Positions 53,207 to 62,038 of a stretch of DNA of 64,000 bases are shown here, in pieces. The notes beneath the pieces were generated by a model, which did not search any database, was not told the DNA's origin, and saw only the letters and a program-made list of their open reading frames with translations. Numbering within the stretch: position 1 is the stretch's first letter; each line of letters opens with the position of its first letter. This DNA comes from Bacteroidota bacterium. Lineage in GTDB: Bacteria; Bacteroidota; Bacteroidia; Cytophagales; Cyclobacteriaceae. The stretch is taken from NCBI GenBank assembly GCA_024280115.1, contig JAJRQT010000013.1, forward strand, positions 35,174 through 99,173, given 5' to 3'. The position numbers and the translations under genes are program-made.

Positions 53207-54718
53207 TCATAATTCAATGGGTTCAAACATCATATTCATGGCAAAATCCAATGTAAAATCATCATGACCTGACAACTCAATATATCTGGTCTGTTTCAAT
53301 AAATCCTGAACGACACCATCAAACTGGGTGGATTTTAATGCCAATACAGCGCCGGTACCGGAAGTATTGCCTAAGGCAATGATCTTATTTTTAAATTTCG
53401 GAGAGATTAATCCGATTTTCATGGCGCTTTCAGCATTAATATAATTACCAAAACCTCCTGCCAGAAAAACCGCATCAATATCATCAAAACTCAATCCTGC
53501 CTCTTTTACCAATATATTTACACCTGCAGCAATTGCAGACTTTGCCAATTGCACTTCCCTTATATCTTGTTGAGTTATTGAAATAGGCTTGCCATTATCG
53601 GACTCATCAGCAGGAACCACAACAAACTCTTCTTCCAATAATCCATCACCATCCACCAATTTATTTTGTACTAAATGTGCAATCACATCAATCAGGCCGG
53701 AACCACAAATACCAGTTGGAACACCGTCACCAATCACTGAATACTCATTGCCATTATAGGTAGATATCGCTCCTTCCATTGCTCCCATTCCGCATGAAAT
53801 CCTCGCTCCTTCCAGCGCCGGGCCGGCAGCAGTGGCACAGCAAATAGTGCTTTCCTGTGTAGCAAGAGCCAATTCACCATTTGTTCCCAAATCCATAAAA
53901 AGATAATTCTTTCTATCGTCTGCAGGCTTAATTGACGCCAATCCCGACACGATATCCGCACCTACATAAGCGGATATGGATGGCATAATTTTAATTTCAC
54001 TTTCTGCATGACAATGAAGGTTCAGGTTCTTTCCCTTTACAATTTGCTCATCGGTAAAACTGGGTTTAAATGGCGCCAGAGCGATGGATAACGGGTCAAC
54101 CCTCAATAGCAGGTGTAGCATAGTGGTATTACCGGATACTGTAATCTTAACAATCTCATCTTTTGTGATTCCGGCAAATTCGGCAAAATGATCCAGCTGC
54201 TCATTGATGGAAGTTAGGATGACCTCTTGCAATTTGAGTAGCCCGCCTTCCTTTTCAGAGGCATAACTTATCCTGGAGATCACGTCACCTCCATATTGTG
54301 CTTGTGGGTTGAGCACTGCCCTGGTTTCCACTAAGGATCCTGTGACCAGATTCACCAGGTAAAAAACAAGGCTGGTTGTGCCCAGATCTATTGCTACCCC
54401 GTGAGGGAGATAGGATAAGAATGATGATGGGCCCGGGCTGAATGGTACAGATAAAGTGTGAATATGCTGTTCTACAAGAATCTGTGCTTCCTTTTTATCC
54501 GGGAGAATGATCTCCATGGGTTCGGTAACATAATGAACACAGGAGGTAATAGAGCCTTCTCCTTTTTGCCAAACTTTACATTTACCGCATGTGCCGTTTC
54601 CACCACATGGAGTAAATATCTCAAACCCATTTTCTCTTAATATCTCAAGAAGGCTCGCATTGCCTTCCGTTTTAATGGTTTTTATTTCATCCTGATGATG
54701 AACTTTTAGTTCAATCAT
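53207..54718 (-). CDS. RACo-type corrinoid activation protein (ferredoxin + ASKHA ATPase)
   Basis: The 503-residue protein has an N-terminal [2Fe-2S] ferredoxin domain with Cys38, Cys44, Cys47 and Cys60 (TPCGGNGTCGKCKVW ... TSCVHYV). A linker and an ASKHA-fold ATPase domain follow (VAIDLGTTSLVFYLVN, TVSGNTTMLHLLL, LFMDLGTNGELAL, GICGSGLIDVIAHLV, VFLAGGFGNYINAESAMKIGL). This matches RACo/RamA-like proteins that reduce Co(II) corrinoids to active Co(I) with ATP. It is encoded downstream of mtaC and mtaB and four bases ahead of the CobW-like gene, so it should reactivate the MtaC corrinoid. Confidence 0.88.
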   Translation of the reverse strand: MIELKVHHQDEIKTIKTEGNASLLEILRENGFEIFTPCGGNGTCGKCKVWQKGEGSITSCVHYVTEPMEIILPDKKEAQILVEQHIHTLSVPFSPGPSSFLSYLPHGVAIDLGTTSLVFYLVNLVTGSLVETRAVLNPQAQYGGDVISRISYASEKEGGLLKLQEVILTSINEQLDHFAEFAGITKDEIVKITVSGNTTMLHLLLRVDPLSIALAPFKPSFTDEQIVKGKNLNLHCHAESEIKIMPSISAYVGADIVSGLASIKPADDRKNYLFMDLGTNGELALATQESTICCATAAGPALEGARISCGMGAMEGAISTYNGNEYSVIGDGVPTGICGSGLIDVIAHLVQNKLVDGDGLLEEEFVVVPADESDNGKPISITQQDIREVQLAKSAIAAGVNILVKEAGLSFDDIDAVFLAGGFGNYINAESAMKIGLISPKFKNKIIALGNTSGTGAVLALKSTQFDGVVQDLLKQTRYIELSGHDDFTLDFAMNMMFEPIEL

Positions 54719-54896
54719 AAAAAAAGTCAGATATATTTTAATTTATTGATTATGATAATGAAGCACAAATCAAATGTGCATCAACAGATTTTAGTCTTCT
54801 TATATCCTTTCAAATAAACTTCCGCTTTCATTATCGTTTATTTTATCATTCGTGTCGGTTTAAAAAGTAAAACCGGGGCTCAATACCATTCACCAA

Positions 54897-55445
54897 TTAT
54901 TGTTTAGGACCAAACATTACTGTTGGTGGTTGCCAGGTTATGGAATCGCCAACAATACCACGAGTATAACTAATGACTTCCATCCATATGGGGGAAACTT
55001 TTATTAAAAGATAACCCTCATTTCTATTCGGATAAAAAGATTCCCATTCATCTTTCCATCTTTTATCTTTTTCCTTTTGATCATCTACGATTTGAGCTAT
55101 TCCATGAATCATAACATAACCTGAAGCATCACTATCCAGGTAATACAAAGTCACGCGGGGATTCTTTATTATTTGATCTACTTTTCTACTTTTAGGATTA
55201 GTCCCAAACCAAACTGTAAGACCACTTTCCGGAATAAAAGGATCCATTGCTCTAACCCTCGGATGACAATCTTCATCTAAAGTGATAAGTGCACATGTAC
55301 GTGCTTCAGTCATTATCTCTCTTGCAGCATTAATTAATTTAAAACGTGACGTATCTCCGGGTTCTAAAATTTGACTGATACAATGAAATGGTATCATGTG
55401 AAGAATCAGGAACATTAAAAAGATGAATTTTCTTACGGATTTCAT
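54897..55445 (-). CDS. Pyridoxamine 5'-phosphate oxidase-family protein, exported
   Basis: The 182-residue protein has a signal peptide (HMIPFHCISQI). The split-barrel FMN-binding-type fold is visible: INAAREIMTEARTCALITLDEDCHPRVRAMDPF, VWFGTNPKSRKVDQIIKNPRVTLYYLD, GYVMIHGIAQIVDD. Such proteins bind flavin, F420 or heme; export makes a biosynthetic PNPOx role unlikely. It lies between mtaC and the corrinoid activator on the same strand, with gaps of 75 and 178 bases, so membership in the corrinoid operon is possible but unproven. Confidence 0.83.
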   Translation of the reverse strand: MKSVRKFIFLMFLILHMIPFHCISQILEPGDTSRFKLINAAREIMTEARTCALITLDEDCHPRVRAMDPFIPESGLTVWFGTNPKSRKVDQIIKNPRVTLYYLDSDASGYVMIHGIAQIVDDQKEKDKRWKDEWESFYPNRNEGYLLIKVSPIWMEVISYTRGIVGDSITWQPPTVMFGPKQ

Positions 55446-55520
55446 TTCCTGTTTGGGCTAAGCATTCTTTTTTTATTCGATTACTTCTTCACTCTAAATG
55501 GAGTTACTCATAACTTTGCG

Positions 55521-56189
55521 TTAAGCCACAAGACTATTTAAAAATTTCACTGCTCCCTGTGGATCGGGAGAATAGTGATCGGCACCAATCTTATTGCAAA
55601 AATCGTTACTGACAGGAGCGCCGCCGATCAAGACCTTGGTATCCTTATCTACATTTTTCACTTCGGATACGATATTTTCCATATTTACCATAGTTGTAGT
55701 CAACAATGCAGACAATCCAATTGCACAACCCGGGTTTTCCTTCACAGCAGCAACAAATTTTTCGGCAGTTACGTCCACGCCGAGATCAATCACTTCCCAT
55801 CCTGCCCCTTCGACCATCATCCCGACAAGGTTTTTACCGATATCATGCAAATCTCCTGCTACGGTTCCTACAACAAACTTACCCTTCCTCTGCACAGCTC
55901 CTGATTGAAAAAATGGTTTAATATGCTCCATGGCAGTACTCATCGCTTTTGCCGACATCAACATCTGCGGAACAAAAACCTTGTTTTCAGAAAACTTCTG
56001 ACCTACTTTGTCCATACCTACTACCATTCCTTTATTTAGTATTTCATCAGGGTCAATCCCTTTATCGATGGCTTGCTTTGTCAATTCATCAGCGCCATCC
56101 TGACCTTTCATATTCGGTGGATACGGGGAGATTTTATTAATTTTTCCAAATTCTACGCAATACGCAATTCTTTCGATTAAATCACTCAT
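55521..56189 (-). CDS. mtaC: Corrinoid-binding protein, MtaC-like
   Basis: The 222-residue protein has a helical methionine-synthase-type cap domain (~30-95) and a B12-binding domain with the base-off ligand motif Asp113-x-His115-x2-Gly118 (GDLHDIGKN), followed by GLSALLTTTMVNM and VLIGGAPV. It carries the cobalt corrinoid that accepts a methyl group from the partner methyltransferase. mtaB lies upstream, 253 bases away, on the same strand, and a reactivation protein is downstream, which defines it as the methanol-type corrinoid protein. Confidence 0.88.
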   Translation of the reverse strand: MSDLIERIAYCVEFGKINKISPYPPNMKGQDGADELTKQAIDKGIDPDEILNKGMVVGMDKVGQKFSENKVFVPQMLMSAKAMSTAMEHIKPFFQSGAVQRKGKFVVGTVAGDLHDIGKNLVGMMVEGAGWEVIDLGVDVTAEKFVAAVKENPGCAIGLSALLTTTMVNMENIVSEVKNVDKDTKVLIGGAPVSNDFCNKIGADHYSPDPQGAVKFLNSLVA

Positions 56190-56442
56190 AACTGTTTTAA
56201 TATTTAGGTTCTAATATACATAAGGTTCTACTTTTTTCTTAGTTGAAATACGCGAATGATATAATGTGTGAATGCTCTAATCCTACAATTTTTTTTATCT
56301 CACATTATTGTTTCAAAGTATCCAACCTATGAACAAGCTAGGGCAGAAAAGCAATTATCCTTTACCTATTCAACCAGCCTGCTATAGGTAGGTTAGCGCT
56401 TGTTTTAAATATAAAAATATCCATGATCTTATCCACAAAAAA

Positions 56443-57822
56443 TCAGGTAAGACCATATTCACTTAAAATTAATTTACTTTGATCAATTGTTGGCAATACT
56501 TGCTCAATAAAATCAGACTCATTACCGGGAATTGAGGAAATATCATCTTTTAGCATCTTTATCCATTCATCTTCCTTTTCATCCCGCATTAACAATTCAT
56601 CTTTAATGGCATCCTCTATTAGGTCAATCGCCTTTAAACAACCTTTTTTGGTCGAATCTACATAATTTTCTCCACTTACGATTTCTTTCGAAATTTCTAT
56701 TACATTTTTAGGAGCTAACACAAAGGCCTGGGGATCGAAATATAAATCAGAATCCACAAAAAGCTTTTGCAATCCCAGCACAGATTCCTTTCCTCCCTTG
56801 ATTGCCTGGTTCATAAGGCGAGCATCATATTCCAACTGTTCCAGGTAAATTGTCGGTGCCATACCAGCCAGCAGTTTTACATTTTGCACCGATTCATTGC
56901 TCCAAAGGTCTGCGCATGCTGCAGCAATATTTCCAACAGGACTGAGGTGCGCACAAGCAGCGGTTTTCCCTTCCATAGAAATGGGAATACCAGTAATTGC
57001 TTTTAAAAACGGCCCTTCATATCCGCAATCCTTGTCCGGCCCTAAGGCGCCTTGCTCAATGGCAACCAGTGTTCTGACTACAGTAGCTACTCTTACAATT
57101 GCGGCAAATACTTTTGGAATATATTTTTTCTCCGCAAGTACCATGGCCGTATTACCGAATCCACACGCAGTGTCTCCACCAGGGATCACGCCCGTTTTAT
57201 TGGCAATATTTACAATTTTTCCCCACAACATCTCCATATCCCTGGCACCGAGCACCGCCTGGGAAAATATGAATTGTTTGATATCGCACATCATCAACGC
57301 ATCATCTGATATCTCCTTACCACCTGTAGATTCAATGGATAGAAAATTGCCCCCGGCCTCCGCACCTTTTTCAAACAGTTCCATCATGGGATCAAGTAAC
57401 GATGATGTCCTTTGCCTGGCGGGTCGTTCAAATTCTCTCAAATCATTTGGTGTAAGCCTGATTTCACTTTTCAGCTGATGCTTTGCGAAATAGTCTTCGC
57501 AGATGTCATTCATCTCTTTAATTATCGAAATACCGAGATCCGGATTTTGTGTCATTTCGATCAGCGTTTCAAATTCGAGTACAACGCCATTGGAATGCAA
57601 ATGCACAGCTCTTTCCAAAGCTCCGGAGACAATTTGCTTGTAATGATTTATGACCGGTGAATAGTCATTTACATCGATTTTCATTTCCGGGAGCGTGAAA
57701 TTCAATTCCGGATAAACAATTCCTCCTCCAATTTCCAGGCCTCTCCTGGTTTTAACGGGATTCGGCGCATGCCCAAAAATCAGGTCTTTCTCATTGTCGA
57801 TTGCAAGCTGATTATATTTCAT
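56443..57822 (-). CDS. mtaB: Methanol:corrinoid methyltransferase, MtaB-like
   Basis: The 459-residue TIM-barrel protein keeps zinc-ligand positions of MtaB: Glu164 (LSIESTGG), Cys220 (PGGDTACGFGNTA) and a third Cys in DKDCGYEGPF (Cys266), plus SMEGKTAACAHLSPVGNIAAA. It should activate methanol on zinc and transfer its methyl group to the Co(I) corrinoid of MtaC. It is the first gene of the corrinoid cluster and lies beside a GntR-LacI type regulator on the same strand. Methanogens and acetogens are the usual hosts, so its presence in a Bacteroidota genome is notable. A different methylated substrate cannot be excluded. Confidence 0.9.
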   Translation of the reverse strand: MKYNQLAIDNEKDLIFGHAPNPVKTRRGLEIGGGIVYPELNFTLPEMKIDVNDYSPVINHYKQIVSGALERAVHLHSNGVVLEFETLIEMTQNPDLGISIIKEMNDICEDYFAKHQLKSEIRLTPNDLREFERPARQRTSSLLDPMMELFEKGAEAGGNFLSIESTGGKEISDDALMMCDIKQFIFSQAVLGARDMEMLWGKIVNIANKTGVIPGGDTACGFGNTAMVLAEKKYIPKVFAAIVRVATVVRTLVAIEQGALGPDKDCGYEGPFLKAITGIPISMEGKTAACAHLSPVGNIAAACADLWSNESVQNVKLLAGMAPTIYLEQLEYDARLMNQAIKGGKESVLGLQKLFVDSDLYFDPQAFVLAPKNVIEISKEIVSGENYVDSTKKGCLKAIDLIEDAIKDELLMRDEKEDEWIKMLKDDISSIPGNESDFIEQVLPTIDQSKLILSEYGLT

Positions 57823-58035
57823 AATTAAAAAATCTAAGTTTTTCCGAATGTCATTTTTTCATTGTTTTATACCATTTTGAGAATGATATGATACAATCCT
57901 GTAAAAATGCACAATTGCTATTTTCAATTTTATTAAGATGGAATTCCTTCATTTTATCATTCAATCATTCACACATTCTATCATTCTACCATTGTCTCAT
58001 TTATCAACAATTGAAGCTTTAGCGAAAGCGATCTC

Positions 58036-59064
58036 TCAAGTCCCCCGTACAATCAACTTTGGTTGAATAATATGCTGCTCGTATGGACCGCTATTTTTAC
58101 CCTCATCAATAAGCCAGGCTGTTTTGCTCGCCATTTCTTCATAGGAGCAATCGATCACAGATATTTCCGGATCATATAGCCGGGTCAATTCTGTGTTGCC
58201 ATAGCTTACAAGCTTTACTTCTTCAGGGACAGATATATTCCATTTTCTCAACCTGCCCAACACCCTTATAGCATCAACATCAGAGCAACATAACACACCT
58301 CTGATCTTATTTTCTTTTATAAAGTCCATGCTTAGCTCCTTCATTTGCGAAAGCACCTTTACTTCCTTGTCGGGATAATCAATGACAGTAAGCATTGAAA
58401 AAGATCGTTCCATCAATTCAATGAGCAGGTTTCTGCCTTTCCATGTCTCACTTTTCATCAATAACAGATTTTCAGAATGATTTGCCGCCAGATAATTGAC
58501 CGCTCTTTTTACTCCAAGATCATAGCTTTGAACTACATATTTGAAATAGGATCCGGACATGGTATAGTCTGTCAGAATAACCTTTGTATTCCCCTGAATT
58601 AGATTTCTGTAAAATTCAGCGGTCTTTGATTCATCATAATTGGGTACCACAATTATCGCTTCGTATCCCTCCAGAATCATTTTACTGACCAACCTTTTCT
58701 CCTCATCCGGGTTGTTGTACCCTAAAAAGTAAGTAAACTGCTTGCCTCTTTTTTGAGCTTCAAAATCGAGGTGATAGATCAGTTGTTCCATATTGGAAGA
58801 GTAAAATGGAATGATCATCCCCCAGATATTTTTCGTTTCCTGATGATGGACCACAAATGAACCCTTACCCTGTTTGGTTATAATCAATCCTTCGTCTAAA
58901 AGTTGTTTGAGGACTAATTTGGCGGTTTCCCGGGAAACGCTTTGCTTGATCATTATTTGATTAATGGAATCTATCTTTTGCCCGGGAGGGTACTCCTGGC
59001 TGATGATCATTTCTTTATAATGATCTTTTAATTTTTGATATATCGGCACAAAAGAATGTTCCAT
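58036..59064 (-). CDS. GntR-family regulator with LacI-type effector domain
   Basis: The 342-residue protein has an N-terminal GntR winged helix (LKDHYKEMIISQEYPPGQKIDS, QSVSRETAKLVLKQLLDEGLIITKQGKGSFV; ~1-70) and a periplasmic-binding-protein-like domain (~75-340: WGMIIPFYSSNMEQLIYHLDFEAQKRG, IVVPNYDE, VLCCSDVDAIRVLGRL, VSYGNTELTRLYDPEISVIDC). This architecture typically senses a sugar or other small ligand. It precedes the mtaB operon on the same strand and is divergent from the DUF1080 and Gfo/Idh/MocA pair, so it may control either. Confidence 0.87.
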   Translation of the reverse strand: MEHSFVPIYQKLKDHYKEMIISQEYPPGQKIDSINQIMIKQSVSRETAKLVLKQLLDEGLIITKQGKGSFVVHHQETKNIWGMIIPFYSSNMEQLIYHLDFEAQKRGKQFTYFLGYNNPDEEKRLVSKMILEGYEAIIVVPNYDESKTAEFYRNLIQGNTKVILTDYTMSGSYFKYVVQSYDLGVKRAVNYLAANHSENLLLMKSETWKGRNLLIELMERSFSMLTVIDYPDKEVKVLSQMKELSMDFIKENKIRGVLCCSDVDAIRVLGRLRKWNISVPEEVKLVSYGNTELTRLYDPEISVIDCSYEEMASKTAWLIDEGKNSGPYEQHIIQPKLIVRGT

Positions 59065-59497
59065 TATTCAGAGTGAATTCAATTATGAAGGTAGGAACAA
59101 AATTAAATAAAACATCACATTACATCACAGTTAGTTATAAACCATCCTACATTACCGAATATTTTCCAATATCATCAGAGTCTTCTTCGAATGACTCTGA
59201 TGACGGATAATTCCATCATATATTATTGTTTATTTTCCAGCATCTTGAGAGCCCCTTATAAGTGACTCTTTTGGAGAGTAATATTCCCGTAAATACTGTG
59301 CGTTTTTCAAACTACTACACCTAACATTACCATTCTTTGCCAGCCGAAGAAAATCAGCAGTTATTTCACCATATTTCAGTAGAAATTAAAAATAAATCAA
59401 CAGTTTGTAAAGACTCTTTGTGGAGAAGAAATTATATTTACAGCCTAAATTATATAATAGATAAACGATTGAATTAAAATCCTAAACAAAAAAATTC
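59065..59497. promoter_or_regulatory. Divergent control region with inverted repeat
   Basis: An 11-bp perfect inverted repeat, TCATCAGAGTC at 59172-59182 and GACTCTGATGA at 59193-59203 with a 10-base gap, lies between the GntR-type regulator (minus) and the DUF1080 gene (plus). The half-site GACTCT recurs at ~59264 and ~59412. It may be the operator of the regulator, or the repeat may act as a hairpin. No gene is visible. Confidence 0.5.
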
Positions 59498-60211
59498 ATG
59501 AGACAAATTGCCTTATTTTTTTTACTTGTAATTACGGTCTTATCCTGTAAGACACAAACAAAATCAGAAACTGACTGGATCTACCTTTTTGATGGTACGA
59601 GCACCGAAGGTTGGAGAGCATACAATGGTGATGCTTTACCCCCGCAGTGGATTATTAAAGACGGAGCATTAACCTTTGACACCGAGGCAAGACTCGAAGT
59701 TGATAGAAAGGGTGGTAACGACATTATTTACAGTCTAGAAGAGTTTGATAATTTCGAACTTTATTTAGAATGGAAAATTCCCGAAGGCGGCAACAGTGGG
59801 ATTTTTTATCATTTAAAAGAAGGTTATGACGGGCCAACAGGAATAAGCCCGGAATACCAGCTTTTAGACGATCTTAAATGGGAGGAAATCAACAATGCAA
59901 CATTGGAACCCTGGCAAAAAACTGCCGCTGATTATGCCATGTACACGCCTGATGAAAGTCAAAAAAATGTAAAGCCTGCCGGCGAATGGAATACCTCAAG
60001 AATTATATTTACCCGGGAGCAGGTAGAGCATTGGTTTAATGGCAAAAAAATACTCTCGTTTAAACCCTGGTCTGAGGATTGGTATGCAAGGAAAGCAGCA
60101 GGAAAATGGAAAGACTATCCTGATTATGGAAAGTTTAAAACCGGTTTTATCGGGCTACAGGATCACGACAGCCCACTATGGTTTAAAAACATAAAAATTA
60201 AGAAGTTATAA
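59498..60211 (+). CDS. DUF1080 (3-keto-glycoside hydrolase-type) lipoprotein
   Basis: The 237-residue protein has a lipoprotein signal (LLVITVLSCKT). DUF1080 features are IYLFDGTSTEGWRAYNGD, WIIKDGALTFD, FDNFELYLEWKIPEGGNSGIFYHL, PEYQLLDD, KPAGEWNTSRIIF and GFIGLQDHDSPLWFKNIKIKKL. A 15-base gap separates it from a Tat-exported Gfo/Idh/MocA enzyme, which forms a two-gene oxidative glycoside-cleaving unit like that at 27911-30170. The divergent GntR-LacI type regulator may control it. Confidence 0.9.
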   Translation: MRQIALFFLLVITVLSCKTQTKSETDWIYLFDGTSTEGWRAYNGDALPPQWIIKDGALTFDTEARLEVDRKGGNDIIYSLEEFDNFELYLEWKIPEGGNSGIFYHLKEGYDGPTGISPEYQLLDDLKWEEINNATLEPWQKTAADYAMYTPDESQKNVKPAGEWNTSRIIFTREQVEHWFNGKKILSFKPWSEDWYARKAAGKWKDYPDYGKFKTGFIGLQDHDSPLWFKNIKIKKL

Positions 60212-60226
60212 CTAAAATATAAAAAA

Positions 60227-61516
60227 ATGAAGAGAAGGAGTTTTATAAAAAATGCTGCTGCATTAGCATCAGTAACAATATTACCATCATCTGCATGGGC
60301 GCTTGCAAAAAACGGAAAATTAAGGACAGCACATATTGGTGTTGGTGGAATGGGAGGCTCAGACCTAAAATCCATTTCATCTCATAATATGATAGAGGTT
60401 ACCGCTTTGTGTGACGTGGATACAAATTCTTTAGCTGCAGCTAAAAAACTGCATCCCAATGCAAAGGTTTTTTCTGATTATAGAAAACTATTTGATGAAT
60501 TGGGAAAGAATATAGACGCGGTAGTTGTATCCACCCCGGATCACACGCATGCACCAGCTTCTATCATGGCGATGAACATGGGCAAACCCGTATATTGCCA
60601 AAAGCCACTTACCCACCATGTTTCGGAAGCCAGAGCTGTGAGGAAATTGGCAGAAGATAAAAAGCTAATTACCCAAATGGGTATTCAGATTCATTCTTTC
60701 AAGGAGTACAGATCGGCTGTTTCATTGATTCAGGGAGGGATTATTGGTAAGGTGCATACGGTAAGAGCCTGGTCTCCTAAAAACTGGGGATATGATGGCC
60801 CTGCTCCCACGGGAAGTGATCCAATCCCAAATACCTTAGATTGGAATCTTTGGTTAGGGACCGCCCCGGAAAGATCATATAAGGATAAGTATTATCATCC
60901 GGGAAACTGGAGAAAAATCTTGGACTATGGTTGTGGAACTTTGGGTGATATGGGAGTGCATATTTTTGATACACCCTATACTGCCCTGGCTTTAGATGTT
61001 CCTAAAACTATAAAAACAAGTTGCAGGAAACCCACAGGTTTTGGACACCCGGAACATAACATCGTAACATATGAATTTCCCGGAACTAAGTTTACTACGG
61101 GAAGTTTAAAATGGGTTTGGTATGATGGTCCGGGAGCTCCTAATAACCACAAAGATTTAGATTTACCGAATAATGATAAGCTTCCGAACCAAGGTTCTAT
61201 GTTTATTGGAGAAAAAGGAAGATTGCTTCTGCCACACTTCGCGTATGCAAAACTTATAGTTAACGGGAAATATGAAAAAATAGATTTCCCAACGCTTGAA
61301 AATGCAGATCATTATCATCAGTTTGTGGACGCTTGTTTGGGTAAAGACGAAACTAGTGCTCCATTCTCCTATGCAGCACGATTGACCGAAGCTATACTGC
61401 TGGGAGTTGTTGCGAATCGTTTTCCCGATGAAACATTGCATTGGGATAATGCTAGCTCAAGTTTCTCTGAATCAGCAGCCAATAGTTTGTTAGGAGGAAA
61501 TTATAGATCATTTTAA
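60227..61516 (+). CDS. Gfo/Idh/MocA-family oxidoreductase, Tat-exported
   Basis: The 429-residue protein has a Tat signal (KRRSFIKNAAALASVTILPSSAWA). Rossmann domain: LRTAHIGVGGMGGSD, EVTALCDVD, VVVSTPDHTHAP and KPVYCQKPLTHHVSEAR with the conserved Lys-Pro. The substrate domain has WNLWLGTAPERSYKDKYYHPGNW and YGCGTLGDMGVHIFDTPY. It is likely a glycoside-oxidising enzyme paired with the DUF1080 protein encoded immediately upstream. Confidence 0.9.
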   Translation: MKRRSFIKNAAALASVTILPSSAWALAKNGKLRTAHIGVGGMGGSDLKSISSHNMIEVTALCDVDTNSLAAAKKLHPNAKVFSDYRKLFDELGKNIDAVVVSTPDHTHAPASIMAMNMGKPVYCQKPLTHHVSEARAVRKLAEDKKLITQMGIQIHSFKEYRSAVSLIQGGIIGKVHTVRAWSPKNWGYDGPAPTGSDPIPNTLDWNLWLGTAPERSYKDKYYHPGNWRKILDYGCGTLGDMGVHIFDTPYTALALDVPKTIKTSCRKPTGFGHPEHNIVTYEFPGTKFTTGSLKWVWYDGPGAPNNHKDLDLPNNDKLPNQGSMFIGEKGRLLLPHFAYAKLIVNGKYEKIDFPTLENADHYHQFVDACLGKDETSAPFSYAARLTEAILLGVVANRFPDETLHWDNASSSFSESAANSLLGGNYRSF

Positions 61517-62038
61517 TCAACTGGAATCAATGTTGTTTAGTTAAGCACCTATTATCCCTCTCTGGAGAGGGTGAAGGGAGAGGCAAGACAAACATCTTCT
61601 TAACTAAACGACATTGAAACTTGAATATAAGTTCTTTCCAGTCAACATATTAAGCTTATGGGGTGTTTCTCTTTTCGTATGAGGAGTATCCCATTTTTTC
61701 TGTTCAGGAATGATTTATTGGTAAACCTATTTCAGAGACGGACGTTTTTGGAAGAACTACAAAATGAAACCTTTTTACTCCTCTCAAGAGGAAGAGCGAA
61801 GGACGATAGGGCAATCGGGTTTAAAGCAAATTAATAAAAAAAACCATGAGTCTGTGGGGCACAGACAATTTAACAATCAAAATTTTCGGTCCGTAGTCCA
61901 CAGACCGAGGTACCAGATATTAAATTTTTCTAAACCCAATTGCCCTGCGTCGGACGTGTTTTGCAATAATATCTCAATCATTTTTTTTATTTTGTAAAAT
62001 TATAGACAGTCGCAAATTATTGCAGTAATAATAGAATT
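61517..62038. repeat. Intergenic region with two inverted-repeat structures
   Basis: Arms CAATGTTGTTTAGTTAAG (61528-61545) and CTTAACTAAACGACATTG (61599-61616) form a stem with one mismatch around a GGAGAGGG-containing loop, right after the stop at 61516. A second pair, AGGGCAATCGGGTTTA (61808-61823) and TAAACCCAATTGCCCT (61931-61946), encloses two smaller hairpins (GTCTGTGGGGCACAGAC and TCGGTCCGTAGTCCACAGAC). The second may be a ~140-bp palindromic mobile element. No gene is supported. Confidence 0.5.

Noticed and set aside
57940..58010. Runs of ATTCTATCATTC-like units near 57.95 kb as a tandem repeat array
   Set aside because: The units vary in length and sequence and look like low-complexity AT-rich spacer beside the regulator gene.
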